DNA of 64,000 nt from Microbacterium sp. B35-30 (lineage in GTDB: Bacteria; Actinomycetota; Actinomycetes; Actinomycetales; Microbacteriaceae). Below, piece after piece: positions 45,816 through 54,497 of this stretch. Made by a program: the position numbers and the translations under genes. The notes beneath the pieces are model-generated. The model saw nothing but the letters and a program-made list of their open reading frames with translations, did not search any database and was not told where the DNA came from. Position 1 is the first letter of the stretch. Each line of letters begins with the position of its first letter. The stretch lies in contig NZ_MWLQ01000026.1 of assembly GCF_010634855.1 (NCBI RefSeq), positions 1 to 64,000 on the forward strand, in the 5' to 3' direction.

Positions 45816-46424
45816 GTGACGCGCATCCGCCCCTTCCGCCCCGGTGACGAACCCGCTCTCGTCGACATCTGCCTGAAGACAGCGGATGCCGGAGCCGACG
45901 CGACCGGCATCCTCGATGACGACGAGCTCTGGGCCGAGATCTTCGTCCTGCCCTACGCGGCGCGTCACCCCGAGTTCGCCTTCGTGGTCGAAGCGGACGA
46001 CGGCCGCGTCGTCGGCTACATCGTGGGCACGCCCGACTCCGCGGCGTTCGAGGAGTGGTTCCGTGCCGAGTGGTGGCCTCGGCACGCCGAGCGCTGGCCG
46101 CGACCGCAGAGCGGTCAGGCCGCCACCGCCTCGCGCCAGGACGGCATCCTCCGCTACGCGTATTCCCGCGCGGGCGGGGCGCAGCCGTTCGGTGACGAGT
46201 ACCCGGCGCACCTGCATATCGACCTGCTGCCGGAGACGCAGGGCCAGGGTCTCGGCCGCCGGCTCATCGAGACGCTCGAAGACGCGCTCCGGAAGGCGGG
46301 CGTTCCCGGGCTCCACCTCGTCGCCTCGGCCGACAACACCGGCGCCATCGCCTTCTACCCGCGCGTCGGGTTCGAGCCGCTGCCGTCGCCCGAGGGCATC
46401 CAGGTCTTCGCGACGCGCCTCTGA
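45816..46424 (+). CDS. GNAT-family N-acetyltransferase
   Basis: 202 residues. GNAT motif A (LHIDLLPETQGQGLGRRLIE) binds acetyl-CoA, followed by motif B (TGAIAFYPRVGFEPLP). Related in layout to O-GlcNAcase-associated acetyltransferases, but the substrate cannot be assigned. Own leaderless promoter, so not part of modABC. Confidence 0.88.
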   Translation: MTRIRPFRPGDEPALVDICLKTADAGADATGILDDDELWAEIFVLPYAARHPEFAFVVEADDGRVVGYIVGTPDSAAFEEWFRAEWWPRHAERWPRPQSGQAATASRQDGILRYAYSRAGGAQPFGDEYPAHLHIDLLPETQGQGLGRRLIETLEDALRKAGVPGLHLVASADNTGAIAFYPRVGFEPLPSPEGIQVFATRL

Positions 46425-46477
46425 CTACGCCACGGCCGACCGGACGTCAACCCGTGCGGCTGCGGAGTGCGCCCGCG

Positions 46478-46483
46478 TAGTCT
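46478..46483 (+). promoter_or_regulatory. Leaderless -10 box of NAD(P)-binding protein gene
   Basis: TAGTCT, 7 nt before the GTG at 46491. Confidence 0.45.
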
Positions 46484-46490
46484 GCCCCCC

Positions 46491-48038
46491 GTGGACGATG
46501 TCTCGGCGCCGACCGGCCATGAGCCGGATCTCCTGGCGCTGACGCGCCCCGACGGCACCGTGCCACGTGCCCTCGTCCTCGGGGCGACGGGGTACATCGG
46601 CGGGAGGCTCGTGCCGCGGCTGCTGAACGCCGGCTACGCGGTCCGCGCGCTCGCTCGCGACCCTGCCCGGGCGGCGGCCTTCCCCTGGGGCGACCGCGTC
46701 GAGATCGTCCGCGGCGACGCTGCCGCTGAGGGCCCGGTGCATGAGGCCATGCGCGACGTCGACGTGGTGTTCTACCTCGTCCACTCGATGTCGGGCGGCA
46801 AGCGGTTCGCCGACACCGACCGCCGTGCGGCCGAGACCGTCGCGCAGGCGGCGGCCGCGGCATCCGTGGATCGCATCGTGTATCTGGGCGGCCTGCACCC
46901 GACCGGGGTGGCGCTCTCGCCGCATCTGCAGTCGCGCGTCGAAGTCGGGCGGACGTTCCTCGAGAGCGCCGTGCCGACGATCGTGCTGCAGGCGGGCGTC
47001 GTCATCGGCTCGGGATCGGCGTCGTTCGAGATGGTGCGCCATCTCACCGAGGTGCTGCCGTACATGCCCGCGCCGAGGTGGGTGCGCAACCGCATCCAGC
47101 CCATCGCCGTGCGCGACGTGCTGCACTATCTGCTCGGCGCCGCACGACTGCCGGCCGACGTGAACCGGGCCGTCGACATCGGCGGACCCGATGTGCTGCG
47201 GTACGGGCAGATGATGAACGGCTATGCCGTCGAGGCAGGGCTGCGGCAGCGTGCCATCGCCGCGCTGCCGGTGCTGACGCCCCGACTGGCGTCGCACTGG
47301 GTGAATCTCGTGACACCGATCCCGCGGTCGATCGCGCGGCCTCTCGTCGAGTCGCTGCAGAACGAGTGCATCATGAAGGACCACGCGGTCGACGCGCTCA
47401 TCCCGCCGCCGGAGGGTGGTCTCACGTCGTACCGCACGGCGGTGCAGCTGGCGCTGGGCAAGCTCGAGACCGACGCGATCGAGACCAGCTGGCAGGATGC
47501 CGGCGTGCTGGGCGCGCCCAGCGACCCGCTGCCGAACGATCCCGACTGGGCCGGGCGCGTGGTGTTCAGCGACATCCGCACCACGCACAGTCCGGCATCC
47601 CCCGAGGCGCTCTGGCGCGTCATCGTCGGGATCGGCGGCGAGAACGGCTGGTACTCCTCGCCGGTGCTCTGGGCCGTCCGCGGCTGGATGGACCGCCTCG
47701 TCGGCGGCATCGGCCTCGCGCGCGGTCGTCGCAGCCGCGACCGGCTGGCAGTGGGGGACGCGCTCGACTTCTGGCGCGTCGAGGCGCTGGAGCCGGGACG
47801 GATGCTGCGCCTCCGCGCCGAGATGAAGGTTCCGGGTCTCGCGTGGCTCGAGTTGCGGGCGTCGGCCGACGAGGTGAGCGGCGGTTCACGGTACGACCAG
47901 CGCGCCCTGTTCTTCCCGCGCGGCCTTGCCGGGCGCCTGTACTGGCTCGCCGTCCTGCCGTTCCATGGGTTCATCTTCGCGGGGATGGCGCGGCGCATCA
48001 CCGCGACGGCAGCGGGCGGCACCGTCGGCGAACCCTGA
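46491..48038 (+). CDS. NAD(P)-binding SDR-like protein with DUF2867 domain
   Basis: 515 residues. Residues 20-300 form an extended SDR domain (LVLGATGYIGGRLVPRLLNAGY; YLVHSMSGGKRFADTDRRAA). Residues about 350-510 are a DUF2867 domain (ENGWYSSPVLWAVRGWMDRLVGG). The two are commonly fused in actinobacteria. The GTG at 46491 is supported by a TAGTCT box; function and substrate unknown. Confidence 0.87.
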   Translation: MDDVSAPTGHEPDLLALTRPDGTVPRALVLGATGYIGGRLVPRLLNAGYAVRALARDPARAAAFPWGDRVEIVRGDAAAEGPVHEAMRDVDVVFYLVHSMSGGKRFADTDRRAAETVAQAAAAASVDRIVYLGGLHPTGVALSPHLQSRVEVGRTFLESAVPTIVLQAGVVIGSGSASFEMVRHLTEVLPYMPAPRWVRNRIQPIAVRDVLHYLLGAARLPADVNRAVDIGGPDVLRYGQMMNGYAVEAGLRQRAIAALPVLTPRLASHWVNLVTPIPRSIARPLVESLQNECIMKDHAVDALIPPPEGGLTSYRTAVQLALGKLETDAIETSWQDAGVLGAPSDPLPNDPDWAGRVVFSDIRTTHSPASPEALWRVIVGIGGENGWYSSPVLWAVRGWMDRLVGGIGLARGRRSRDRLAVGDALDFWRVEALEPGRMLRLRAEMKVPGLAWLELRASADEVSGGSRYDQRALFFPRGLAGRLYWLAVLPFHGFIFAGMARRITATAAGGTVGEP

Positions 48039-48106
48039 GCCGCGCCGGCCGTCGCGCCGCGAGGATCCGCCGAGAGGCTCGATCCGGGGCCGGGGTGGGT
48101 CGCCGC

Positions 48107-49798
48107 TCAGGCGGTGATGCGGCCGTCCTCGAGCCGCACCACACGGTCGACCAGCCCGTCCGGCACCGCGACGTGCGAGATCAGCACCACCGCCTGGTCG
48201 TCCCGCACGGCGCTCAGCAGGTCGACGAGGAGCCGATCGGATGCCTCGGGGTCGACGCCCGCGGTCGGCTCGTCGAGCACGAGCACGGGGAAGCCCCGCA
48301 GCAGGGCCCGGGCCAGCGCGATGCGCTGCGCCTGACCGCCCGACACGAGCGCGCCGCGTTCCCCGACGCGGGCGCCGAGTCCGCCGCGTTCCCGCAACCA
48401 CGCATCCAGTCCGACGCGGGCGAGCGCCGCCTCGAGCTCGGCATCCGTTGCGGTCTCTCGCGCGAACAGGAGGTTCTGCCGGATGTCTTCGTCGAAGAGC
48501 ATCGGATGCTGCTCGCACAGGCCGACGGTCAGCCGCACGTCGTCGGGCGACAGGCCGTGCACCGACCGGGGCCCGATGTCGTAGCCGCCGTCCGTGTCGA
48601 GGAACCGCACGAGGGCATGCGCCAGCGTGCTCTTGCCCGCCCCGCTCGCCCCGATGACCAGCACGCGCTCGCCCGGCCGGATCGCGAGGTCGATGTCGTG
48701 GAGCGAGGCCTGCGCCGCGCCCGGCCAGCGCACGTCCGCCGACTGCAGCCGGATGCCGTCGCCCAACTCCGGAGCATCGCCCGTGGCGGGGGTGGACTCG
48801 GGCGCGAGTTCGGCCGGCGGTGTCGCGGGCAGCGCGCCCGCGACACGCTCGGCCGAGGCCCGCACCTGCCGCCAGGCGGAGGCGGCCATCGGCACGGCGG
48901 CGAACACCTCGAACACGGCCATCGGCACCAGCACGACCACGGCGAGCGATGGTCCGGTCAGAGCGCCGGATGCCACGCCCGGCGCGGCGACCAGCACCGC
49001 CGCGATCGACGCGGCACCGGCGAGCAGCGAGACGAGGGCCGTGGTTCCCGCCTGGGCTCCGGAGCGACGGACGATGGCGCGTCGGAGGTCGGCGTCGGCG
49101 CGGGCGATCCGCTCGCGGCTCTGCGCTTCGGCGCCGAACGCGGCGAGCACATCGATGCTGCCGATGTGGTCGAGCACGGCGTCGGCGAGGGCGCCGCGCA
49201 ACGGCGAGATGTCGCGCTCGGCGCGGGCTCCCGACATCCATCCCCACAGCGTCGCGATCGCCGCCGCGACCGCGAGGCACGCGAGCAGGGTGAGCGCGGC
49301 CGGCCACCACACGAACGCCACGAGCACGACGGCGCCGAGCGCGACGAGCGCCGACGCGACGAGCGGCTGCACCACGCGCAGCGGCAGATTCTGCAGCTCG
49401 TCGACGTCGTCCACGAGCGTGCCCAGCACCGAGCCCCTGCGGGTGCGCGCCAGGCCGTCGGGCGCCAGCGGAACGAGGCGGCGCACGAGGTCGGCGCGGG
49501 TCGAGGCGAGCTGCCGCAGCGCGGCGTCGTGGCCGGTGAGCCGCTCCAGGTAGCGGAACGAGGCGCGCGAGATCGCGAAGAACCGCACGCCGACCACCGC
49601 CGCCGACAGGTACAGCACGGGCGGCTGTTCACTCGCGCGCACGATGAGCCACGCGCTCACCGCGAGCAGCGCCACGGCGGACGCCTCGGACGCGAACCCC
49701 GCGGCCAGCGCCCATCCGAACCGCCGCGCCGGCGGCATCGCGCCGCGCAGCACCGCCCTCGGAGTCCCCGCCCCACCGCTTCCCGGGGGCGTGGTCAT
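48107..49798 (-). CDS. cydC: Cysteine/glutathione exporter half-transporter CydC
   Basis: 563 residues. N-terminal six-helix ABC exporter domain and C-terminal ATPase with Walker A GASGAGKST, signature VSGGQAQRIALARAL and Walker B VLVLDEPTAGVD. With CydD it exports thiols to the periplasmic side, needed for cytochrome bd assembly. Last gene of cydABDC; ATG overlaps the cydD stop (ATGA). Confidence 0.93.
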   Translation of the reverse strand: MTTPPGSGGAGTPRAVLRGAMPPARRFGWALAAGFASEASAVALLAVSAWLIVRASEQPPVLYLSAAVVGVRFFAISRASFRYLERLTGHDAALRQLASTRADLVRRLVPLAPDGLARTRRGSVLGTLVDDVDELQNLPLRVVQPLVASALVALGAVVLVAFVWWPAALTLLACLAVAAAIATLWGWMSGARAERDISPLRGALADAVLDHIGSIDVLAAFGAEAQSRERIARADADLRRAIVRRSGAQAGTTALVSLLAGAASIAAVLVAAPGVASGALTGPSLAVVVLVPMAVFEVFAAVPMAASAWRQVRASAERVAGALPATPPAELAPESTPATGDAPELGDGIRLQSADVRWPGAAQASLHDIDLAIRPGERVLVIGASGAGKSTLAHALVRFLDTDGGYDIGPRSVHGLSPDDVRLTVGLCEQHPMLFDEDIRQNLLFARETATDAELEAALARVGLDAWLRERGGLGARVGERGALVSGGQAQRIALARALLRGFPVLVLDEPTAGVDPEASDRLLVDLLSAVRDDQAVVLISHVAVPDGLVDRVVRLEDGRITA

Positions 49799-51600
49799 GC
49801 GAGGACCTCGATCGGTTCGAGGCGGACGACGGTATCCGCGATCTGGCGGGCGGACGTCCGGTGCGAGATCAGAAGCACCGTCGCGCCCTCGTCGGCGAGG
49901 TGACGGATACCGCGCCACAGGCGAGCCTCTGTGTCGGGGTCGAGCGCCGAGCTGGGCTCGTCCAGCGCGATCAGCGTGCCGGTCGTGCCGCTCGGCGGCG
50001 TATCGAGCGACAACTGCGGCTGCGCGATGCCGCGCAGGTGCCGGTAGAACGCGCGGGCGACCGCGACGCGCTGCGCCTGCCCGCCCGAGAGGCCCGACCC
50101 CTGGACGCCGAGCTCCTGCGCGGGGTCGAGGCTGCCGGCGCACGCGAGGTCGAGCGCGGCGCGCACGGTGGAGGCCTCCGGCGCCGGGTCGCCGAGGGTG
50201 ACGTTGTCCGCGATCGTGCCCGCGAGGAGGCCGGGCCGCTGGCCCGCCCAGGCGAGCCACTCCGACGGTGCGAGGTCGCGGATGTCGGTGCCCGCCCACG
50301 TCGCCGCTCCATCGAATGTCGCGGCTCCGCGCAGGGCGGCGAACACGCTGGACTTGCCGGCGCCGCTGGGTCCCTCGATGAGCGTCACGGTGCCCGGGGT
50401 CGCCGTCAGGTCGACGGGAGGCAGCATCCGGTCTCCGCGGCGCACGCGCAGGGCTGAGAGCTCGAGAAGATGGCCGCCGGCGGTCGGGCGCGGGGGCAGA
50501 GGGTTCCGGTGCGTTCCGGGCGTTTCGTCTCGCTCGTTCCTCGCTCGCTCAACGACCGGAAGTTGGGCCTGGCCGATCGCTGCCTGAGCCCGGCCGGCGC
50601 CGCGCTGCCGGGCGGCATCCAGCACGTCGAACACATCGTCGGTCGCGGCGATGCCCTCGGCCGCCGCGTGGAACTGCACGCCGACCTGCCGGAGCGGCAG
50701 GTACGCCTCGGGCGCCAGCAGCAGCACGAACAGGCCGACCGCGAGTGTGAGCGACCCGTCGATGAGGCGGAACCCGATCGACACCGCGACGATCGCGACC
50801 GAGATCGACGCGAGGAACTCCAGTGCGAAGCCCGACAGGAACGACACGCGCAGCACGCGCATGGTCTCGCGGCGGTAGTCGTCGGTGACGCGCTCGATGG
50901 ATGCCGCGGCGCGGTGCTGGCGGCCGAACACCTTGAGCGTCGACAGCCCCTGCACGGTGTCGGCGAAGCGCGAGGCCAGGCGCTGCAGGGTCTGCCACTG
51001 CCCCTGCTGCACCGTGCGTGTCGCAAGGCCGATGAGCACCATGAAGATCGGGATGAGAGGGAGGGTGAGCACCACCGTCAGCCCCGAGATCCAGTCCTGC
51101 CACCACATCACTGCGACGATCAGCGGCGTCGCCACGATCGTCTGCACCAGCTGCGGCAGGTACCGGCCGAAGTACGCCTCGAGCGCGTCGAGGCCGCGCC
51201 CCGCGGTGATCGCGAGGGCGGCGGAGTTGCGGGAGCCGAGCCACCCCGGCCCGAGGACGCCGATCGCCGCGACGAGCGCCGTGCGCAGCTGCGTCTGCAC
51301 TCCCGCCGCAGCGCGGGCGGCGACCGCCTCGCGGGCCCACAGCAGCACGGCACGCAGCGCGACCGCGAGGGCGAGGGCGCCGAGCGTGGGCAGGAGGTCG
51401 GCCGGCGGCATCCCGTCGATCGCTCCGGTGATCGCGCGCGTCAGCAGCCACGCGAACGCGACGATCACGGCCGTCTGAGCGACGGCGATCGCACCGATCG
51501 CGACGAAGAACCACCGCGAGGCGCTCGCATACCTCAAGAGCCGCGGGTCGACAGGCTTGCCCGAGGTCTGGCCCGGGCCGCCGCCGTTGTTCTCGTCCAT
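49795..51600 (-). CDS. cydD: Cysteine/glutathione exporter half-transporter CydD
   Basis: 601 residues. Six-helix membrane domain (about 25-320) and ATPase (Walker A GPSGAGKSS, signature LSGGQAQRVAVARA, Walker B LIALDEPSSALD). The linker between them (about residues 348-360, VVERARNERDET) is encoded by an exact copy of a 40-bp repeat also found between genes at 45696. Codons there (CGA, AGG, GAA) differ from the rest. GGAGGAGCG precedes the ATG. Confidence 0.93.
   Translation of the reverse strand: MDENNGGGPGQTSGKPVDPRLLRYASASRWFFVAIGAIAVAQTAVIVAFAWLLTRAITGAIDGMPPADLLPTLGALALAVALRAVLLWAREAVAARAAAGVQTQLRTALVAAIGVLGPGWLGSRNSAALAITAGRGLDALEAYFGRYLPQLVQTIVATPLIVAVMWWQDWISGLTVVLTLPLIPIFMVLIGLATRTVQQGQWQTLQRLASRFADTVQGLSTLKVFGRQHRAAASIERVTDDYRRETMRVLRVSFLSGFALEFLASISVAIVAVSIGFRLIDGSLTLAVGLFVLLLAPEAYLPLRQVGVQFHAAAEGIAATDDVFDVLDAARQRGAGRAQAAIGQAQLPVVERARNERDETPGTHRNPLPPRPTAGGHLLELSALRVRRGDRMLPPVDLTATPGTVTLIEGPSGAGKSSVFAALRGAATFDGAATWAGTDIRDLAPSEWLAWAGQRPGLLAGTIADNVTLGDPAPEASTVRAALDLACAGSLDPAQELGVQGSGLSGGQAQRVAVARAFYRHLRGIAQPQLSLDTPPSGTTGTLIALDEPSSALDPDTEARLWRGIRHLADEGATVLLISHRTSARQIADTVVRLEPIEVLA
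50520..50559. repeat. 40-bp dispersed repeat, copy within cydD
   Basis: Identical to 45696-45735. Read on the minus strand it stays open and encodes part of the linker between the CydD membrane and ATPase domains, suggesting an in-frame insertion. Confidence 0.9.
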
Positions 51601-51646
51601 CGCTCCTCCGACCCTACCGATCCGCCCCGCGCTCCCCTCCCACCCC

Positions 51647-51707
51647 GTTCACTTGCGCTGAACGTACGGGATGCGGTGCATTTCGCGGACGTTCAGCGCA
51701 AGTGAAC
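51647..51707. repeat. Palindromic element in cydB-cydD gap
   Basis: Perfect 19-bp arms (51647-51665, 51689-51707), left arm GTTCACTTGCGCTGAACGT, with a 23-nt loop. The 20-mer CACTTGCGCTGAACGTACGG (51650-51669) recurs, inverted, at 61115-61134. Confidence 0.85.
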
Positions 51708-51725
51708 TGGTCACGACGAGGGGGA

Positions 51726-51750
51726 CGGATGCCGCGGGCCGCGGCATCCG
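51726..51750 (-). terminator. Hairpin after cydB
   Basis: A 25-bp palindrome (CGGATGCCGCGG, one G, then its complement), 12 bp past the cydB stop. It may partly terminate cydAB transcription before cydDC. Confidence 0.6.
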
Positions 51751-51761
51751 CTCTCGACAGG

Positions 51762-52796
51762 TCAGTGCGCGGGCGCCGCCGCGGCCGCCTCGATGTGCGA
51801 GCGGGTGATGCGCTTGCGGAAGATCCAGTAGGTCCAGCCCTGGTAGGCGAGCACGAGCGGCAGGAAGATCAGCGCCGCCCACGACATGATCGTCAGCGTG
51901 TAGTCGGTGCTCGAGGCGTTCTCGATCGTGAGCGAGCCGGCCGGATCGCCGGTCGAGGGCATCACGAACGGGAACAGGGCGAACCAGACGGCGAGAACGG
52001 TGCTGACGATCGTGAAGGCGCCGAAGCCGAAGGCCCAGCCCTCGCGGCCGCGGGCGTTGGAGATCCACGACGCGATGAGCAGCACGGCCGCCACCGCCGA
52101 CAGGGCCGCCGTGACGAGGGCGAATTCGCGGTCCTCGCCGAACGCCATGCCGACCGTCCACACCAGGAAGATCGCGGCCACGACGATCGTGAGAAGACCC
52201 GAGCGGCCCGCCAGCCGGCGCGCGTCGGCGGCGACCTGGCCGTCGGTCTTCAGCGCCACGAAGTACACCCCGTGCGTGAAGAAGAGCAGCAGCGTCGTGA
52301 GCCCGCCGAGCAGCCCGTACGCGTTGAGCAGGGTCAGGAACGACCCGATGAACTCGTGGTCCGCGTCCAGAGGCACACCCTGCACGATGTTGGCGACCGC
52401 GACGCCCCACAACAGCGCCGGCACGGCGGAGCCGACGACGATCATCGTGTCGAAGCCCCTCTTCCACCGCAGCGAGTCGCGCTGATGGCGGTACTCGAAC
52501 GAGACGCCGCGCAGGATGAGCGCCAGCAGGATCAGCAGCAGCGCGAGGTAGAACCCGCTGAACAGCGTCGCGTACCACTCGGGAAAGGCGGCGAACAGGC
52601 AGGCGCCGGCGACGATGACCCAGGTCTCATTCAGGTCCCACACCGGGCCGATGGTGTTGATGACCTGGCGGCGGCTGACGTCGTTCTTGCCGAGGAACGG
52701 CAGCGACATGCCGACGCCGAAGTCGAACCCGTCGAGCACGAAGTAGCCGACGAAGAGGAATCCGACGATCCAGAACCAGAGGTAGGCGAGGTCCAT
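51762..52796 (-). CDS. cydB: Cytochrome bd ubiquinol oxidase subunit II
   Basis: 344 residues, about eight or nine membrane helices, with YLWFWIVGFLFVGYFVLDGFD (shortened) and RGVSFEYRHQ characteristic of CydB. Partner of CydA in the high-affinity terminal oxidase. Starts 19 bp downstream of cydA in the same transcript. Confidence 0.96.
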   Translation of the reverse strand: MDLAYLWFWIVGFLFVGYFVLDGFDFGVGMSLPFLGKNDVSRRQVINTIGPVWDLNETWVIVAGACLFAAFPEWYATLFSGFYLALLLILLALILRGVSFEYRHQRDSLRWKRGFDTMIVVGSAVPALLWGVAVANIVQGVPLDADHEFIGSFLTLLNAYGLLGGLTTLLLFFTHGVYFVALKTDGQVAADARRLAGRSGLLTIVVAAIFLVWTVGMAFGEDREFALVTAALSAVAAVLLIASWISNARGREGWAFGFGAFTIVSTVLAVWFALFPFVMPSTGDPAGSLTIENASSTDYTLTIMSWAALIFLPLVLAYQGWTYWIFRKRITRSHIEAAAAAPAH

Positions 52797-52814
52797 GACG
52801 TTTCTCCTGGGCTC

Positions 52815-54260
52815 CTAGTAGACCGTGGTCGGGGTGTCTGCGACCGCGAGTTCCCGGGGGTCGGGGTCATCCGGGCCGGGCAGTGGATCGGGGCCCTGCT
52901 TCGAGGTCTTCATGATGAGCCCGAACTCGACCACCGCCAGCGCCGCGTAGATCAGGGTGAACGCGGTGAGCGAGATGAGCACGGTCCATCCCGGCACCGA
53001 CGGCGAGACCCCGTCCTCGGTCAGCATCAGGCCGAACACGATCCAGGGCTGGCGGCCCATCTCGGTGAAGACCCAGCCCACGAGGATTGCGAGGAGGGAC
53101 GCCGGCCACGCCCAGATCGCCAGTCGCCAGGCCCACGCGGGCACCTCGCGCTTGGCGTTCTTGCGGGTGAACCAGAGGCCCGCCACCGCGACGAGCGCGG
53201 CGACGCCGCCCAGGCCGATCATCCAGCGGAAGGCCCAGTAGGTGACCCAGAGGATCGGTGCGAAGTTGCCGTCGACCTGGTCGGCGAACTGCGGGAACAG
53301 CTCGGTCGTGTACTGCATGTTGAGGTCGTTGATGCCCTCGACGCAGCCGTCCAGCGAGTGCGTCGACAGCAGTGCGAGGAGGTAGGGGACGCGGATGGAG
53401 AACAGCTCGCTCGTGCCGTCGGGTGTGCCGAGGGTGAAGATCGAGAACGAGGCATCCGCTCCGCACACGGTGTTGAAGGTCGCCTCGGCGGCGGCCATCT
53501 TCATGGGCTGGGTGGCCACCATGACGAGGCTCAGCTGGTCGCCCGAGAGCGCGACGCCTGCGAACGCGGCGATCAGCCCCCAGAGGCCGAATTTCAGCGA
53601 CGACCGCATCATGTCGACGTTCTGCCTGCGCAGCAGATGCCAGGCAGAGATCGACACGATGACGCCCGCGGTCATCATGAACGCCGCGAACAGCGTGTGC
53701 GGCAGGGCCGCCAGCGCGACCGGGTTGGTCAGCACCGCGAGGAAGTCGGTCATCTCGGCGCGCGAGCCGTCCTCGGCCATCTTGAAGCCGACGGGATTCT
53801 GCATGAAGGCGTTGGCGGCGAGGATGAAGTAGGCCGAGAACCAGGCGCCGATCGTGGCGATCCAGATACTCGCGAGGTGCAGCGCCTTGGGCAGCTTGTC
53901 CCACCCGAAGATCCACAGGCCGATGAAGGTCGCCTCGAAGAAGAACGCCATCAGGCCCTCGAAGGCGAGCGGTGCTCCGAAGACGTCGCCGACGAACCGG
54001 GAGTAGGACGACCAGTTCATGCCGAACTGAAACTCCTGCACGATGCCGGTGACGACGCCCATCGCGAAGTTGATCAGAAAGATCTTGCCGAAGAACCGCG
54101 TGAGGTGCAGCCATTTCAGCTTGCCGGTGCGGAACCAGGCCGTCTGGAAGATGGCGACCGTCAGGGCCATGCCGAGCGTGAGCGGCACGAAGAGGAAGTG
54201 GTACAGCGTCGTGAGGCCGAACTGCCAGCGCGCCAGGAGGAGGGGGTCCAGCAGATCCAC
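52815..54260 (-). CDS. cydA: Cytochrome bd ubiquinol oxidase subunit I
   Basis: 481 residues. Heme b595 ligand region TLYHFLFVPLTLG (H21), FGKIFLINFAMGVVTGIVQEFQFG (cited in part), and GWVFTEMGRQPWIVFG of the quinol-binding part. It oxidises quinol and reduces oxygen with high affinity. The GTG at 54260 follows GGAGA with 7-nt spacing. First gene of cydABDC, under a duplicated palindromic operator. Confidence 0.96.
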   Translation of the reverse strand: MDLLDPLLLARWQFGLTTLYHFLFVPLTLGMALTVAIFQTAWFRTGKLKWLHLTRFFGKIFLINFAMGVVTGIVQEFQFGMNWSSYSRFVGDVFGAPLAFEGLMAFFFEATFIGLWIFGWDKLPKALHLASIWIATIGAWFSAYFILAANAFMQNPVGFKMAEDGSRAEMTDFLAVLTNPVALAALPHTLFAAFMMTAGVIVSISAWHLLRRQNVDMMRSSLKFGLWGLIAAFAGVALSGDQLSLVMVATQPMKMAAAEATFNTVCGADASFSIFTLGTPDGTSELFSIRVPYLLALLSTHSLDGCVEGINDLNMQYTTELFPQFADQVDGNFAPILWVTYWAFRWMIGLGGVAALVAVAGLWFTRKNAKREVPAWAWRLAIWAWPASLLAILVGWVFTEMGRQPWIVFGLMLTEDGVSPSVPGWTVLISLTAFTLIYAALAVVEFGLIMKTSKQGPDPLPGPDDPDPRELAVADTPTTVY

Positions 54261-54290
54261 GATGCGTTCTCCGATCGCTACGGGATTCCG

Positions 54291-54326
54291 TGTGGTCCGA
54301 CCACAGTAACATGTGGTCAGACCACA
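54291..54326 (-). promoter_or_regulatory. Duplicated FadR-like operator upstream of cydA
   Basis: TGTGGTCCGACCACA (54291-54305) and TGTGGTCAGACCACA (54312-54326) are 15-bp palindromes with 7-bp perfect arms, centred 21 bp apart, so on the same DNA face. The core TGGTCNGACCA matches the FadR subgroup of GntR regulators. They start 31 bp before cydA. No GntR gene is in the window. Confidence 0.75.
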
Positions 54327-54446
54327 GGGCGTGGCACTCCCGGGAAGCCGTACCCTCCTACAGGTTCCCAGCAAGCGAGCGCGGCGACGAGCCGTTGGCG
54401 CCGTGAATAAACCGTTGCACCGGAGCCGGGCGGGCTGTCGCGCGAC

Positions 54447-54452
54447 TACCCT
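54447..54452 (+). promoter_or_regulatory. Leaderless -10 box before moaA leader ORF
   Basis: TACCCT lies 6 nt before an ATG (54459) that opens a 12-codon reading frame running into moaA. Confidence 0.5.
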
Positions 54453-54458
54453 CGAATC

Positions 54459-54497
54459 ATGGCGCCCCGGCAACAGCGAATGGGAGCGCCCGCGTGA
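54459..54497 (+). CDS. Possible 12-residue leader peptide coupled to moaA
   Basis: ATG-initiated frame encoding MAPRQQRMGAPA. It starts 6 nt after a -10 box, as the leaderless genes of this window do, and its TGA overlaps the moaA GTG (GTGA). Translation of this mini-gene could deliver ribosomes to moaA, which has no Shine-Dalgarno sequence. Only the sequence layout supports it. Confidence 0.4.
   Translation: MAPRQQRMGAPA

Noticed and set aside
54327..54446. Molybdenum-cofactor riboswitch upstream of moaA
   Set aside because: The -10 box lies only 6 nt before the first start codon, leaving no transcribed leader, and no known riboswitch core was recognised.
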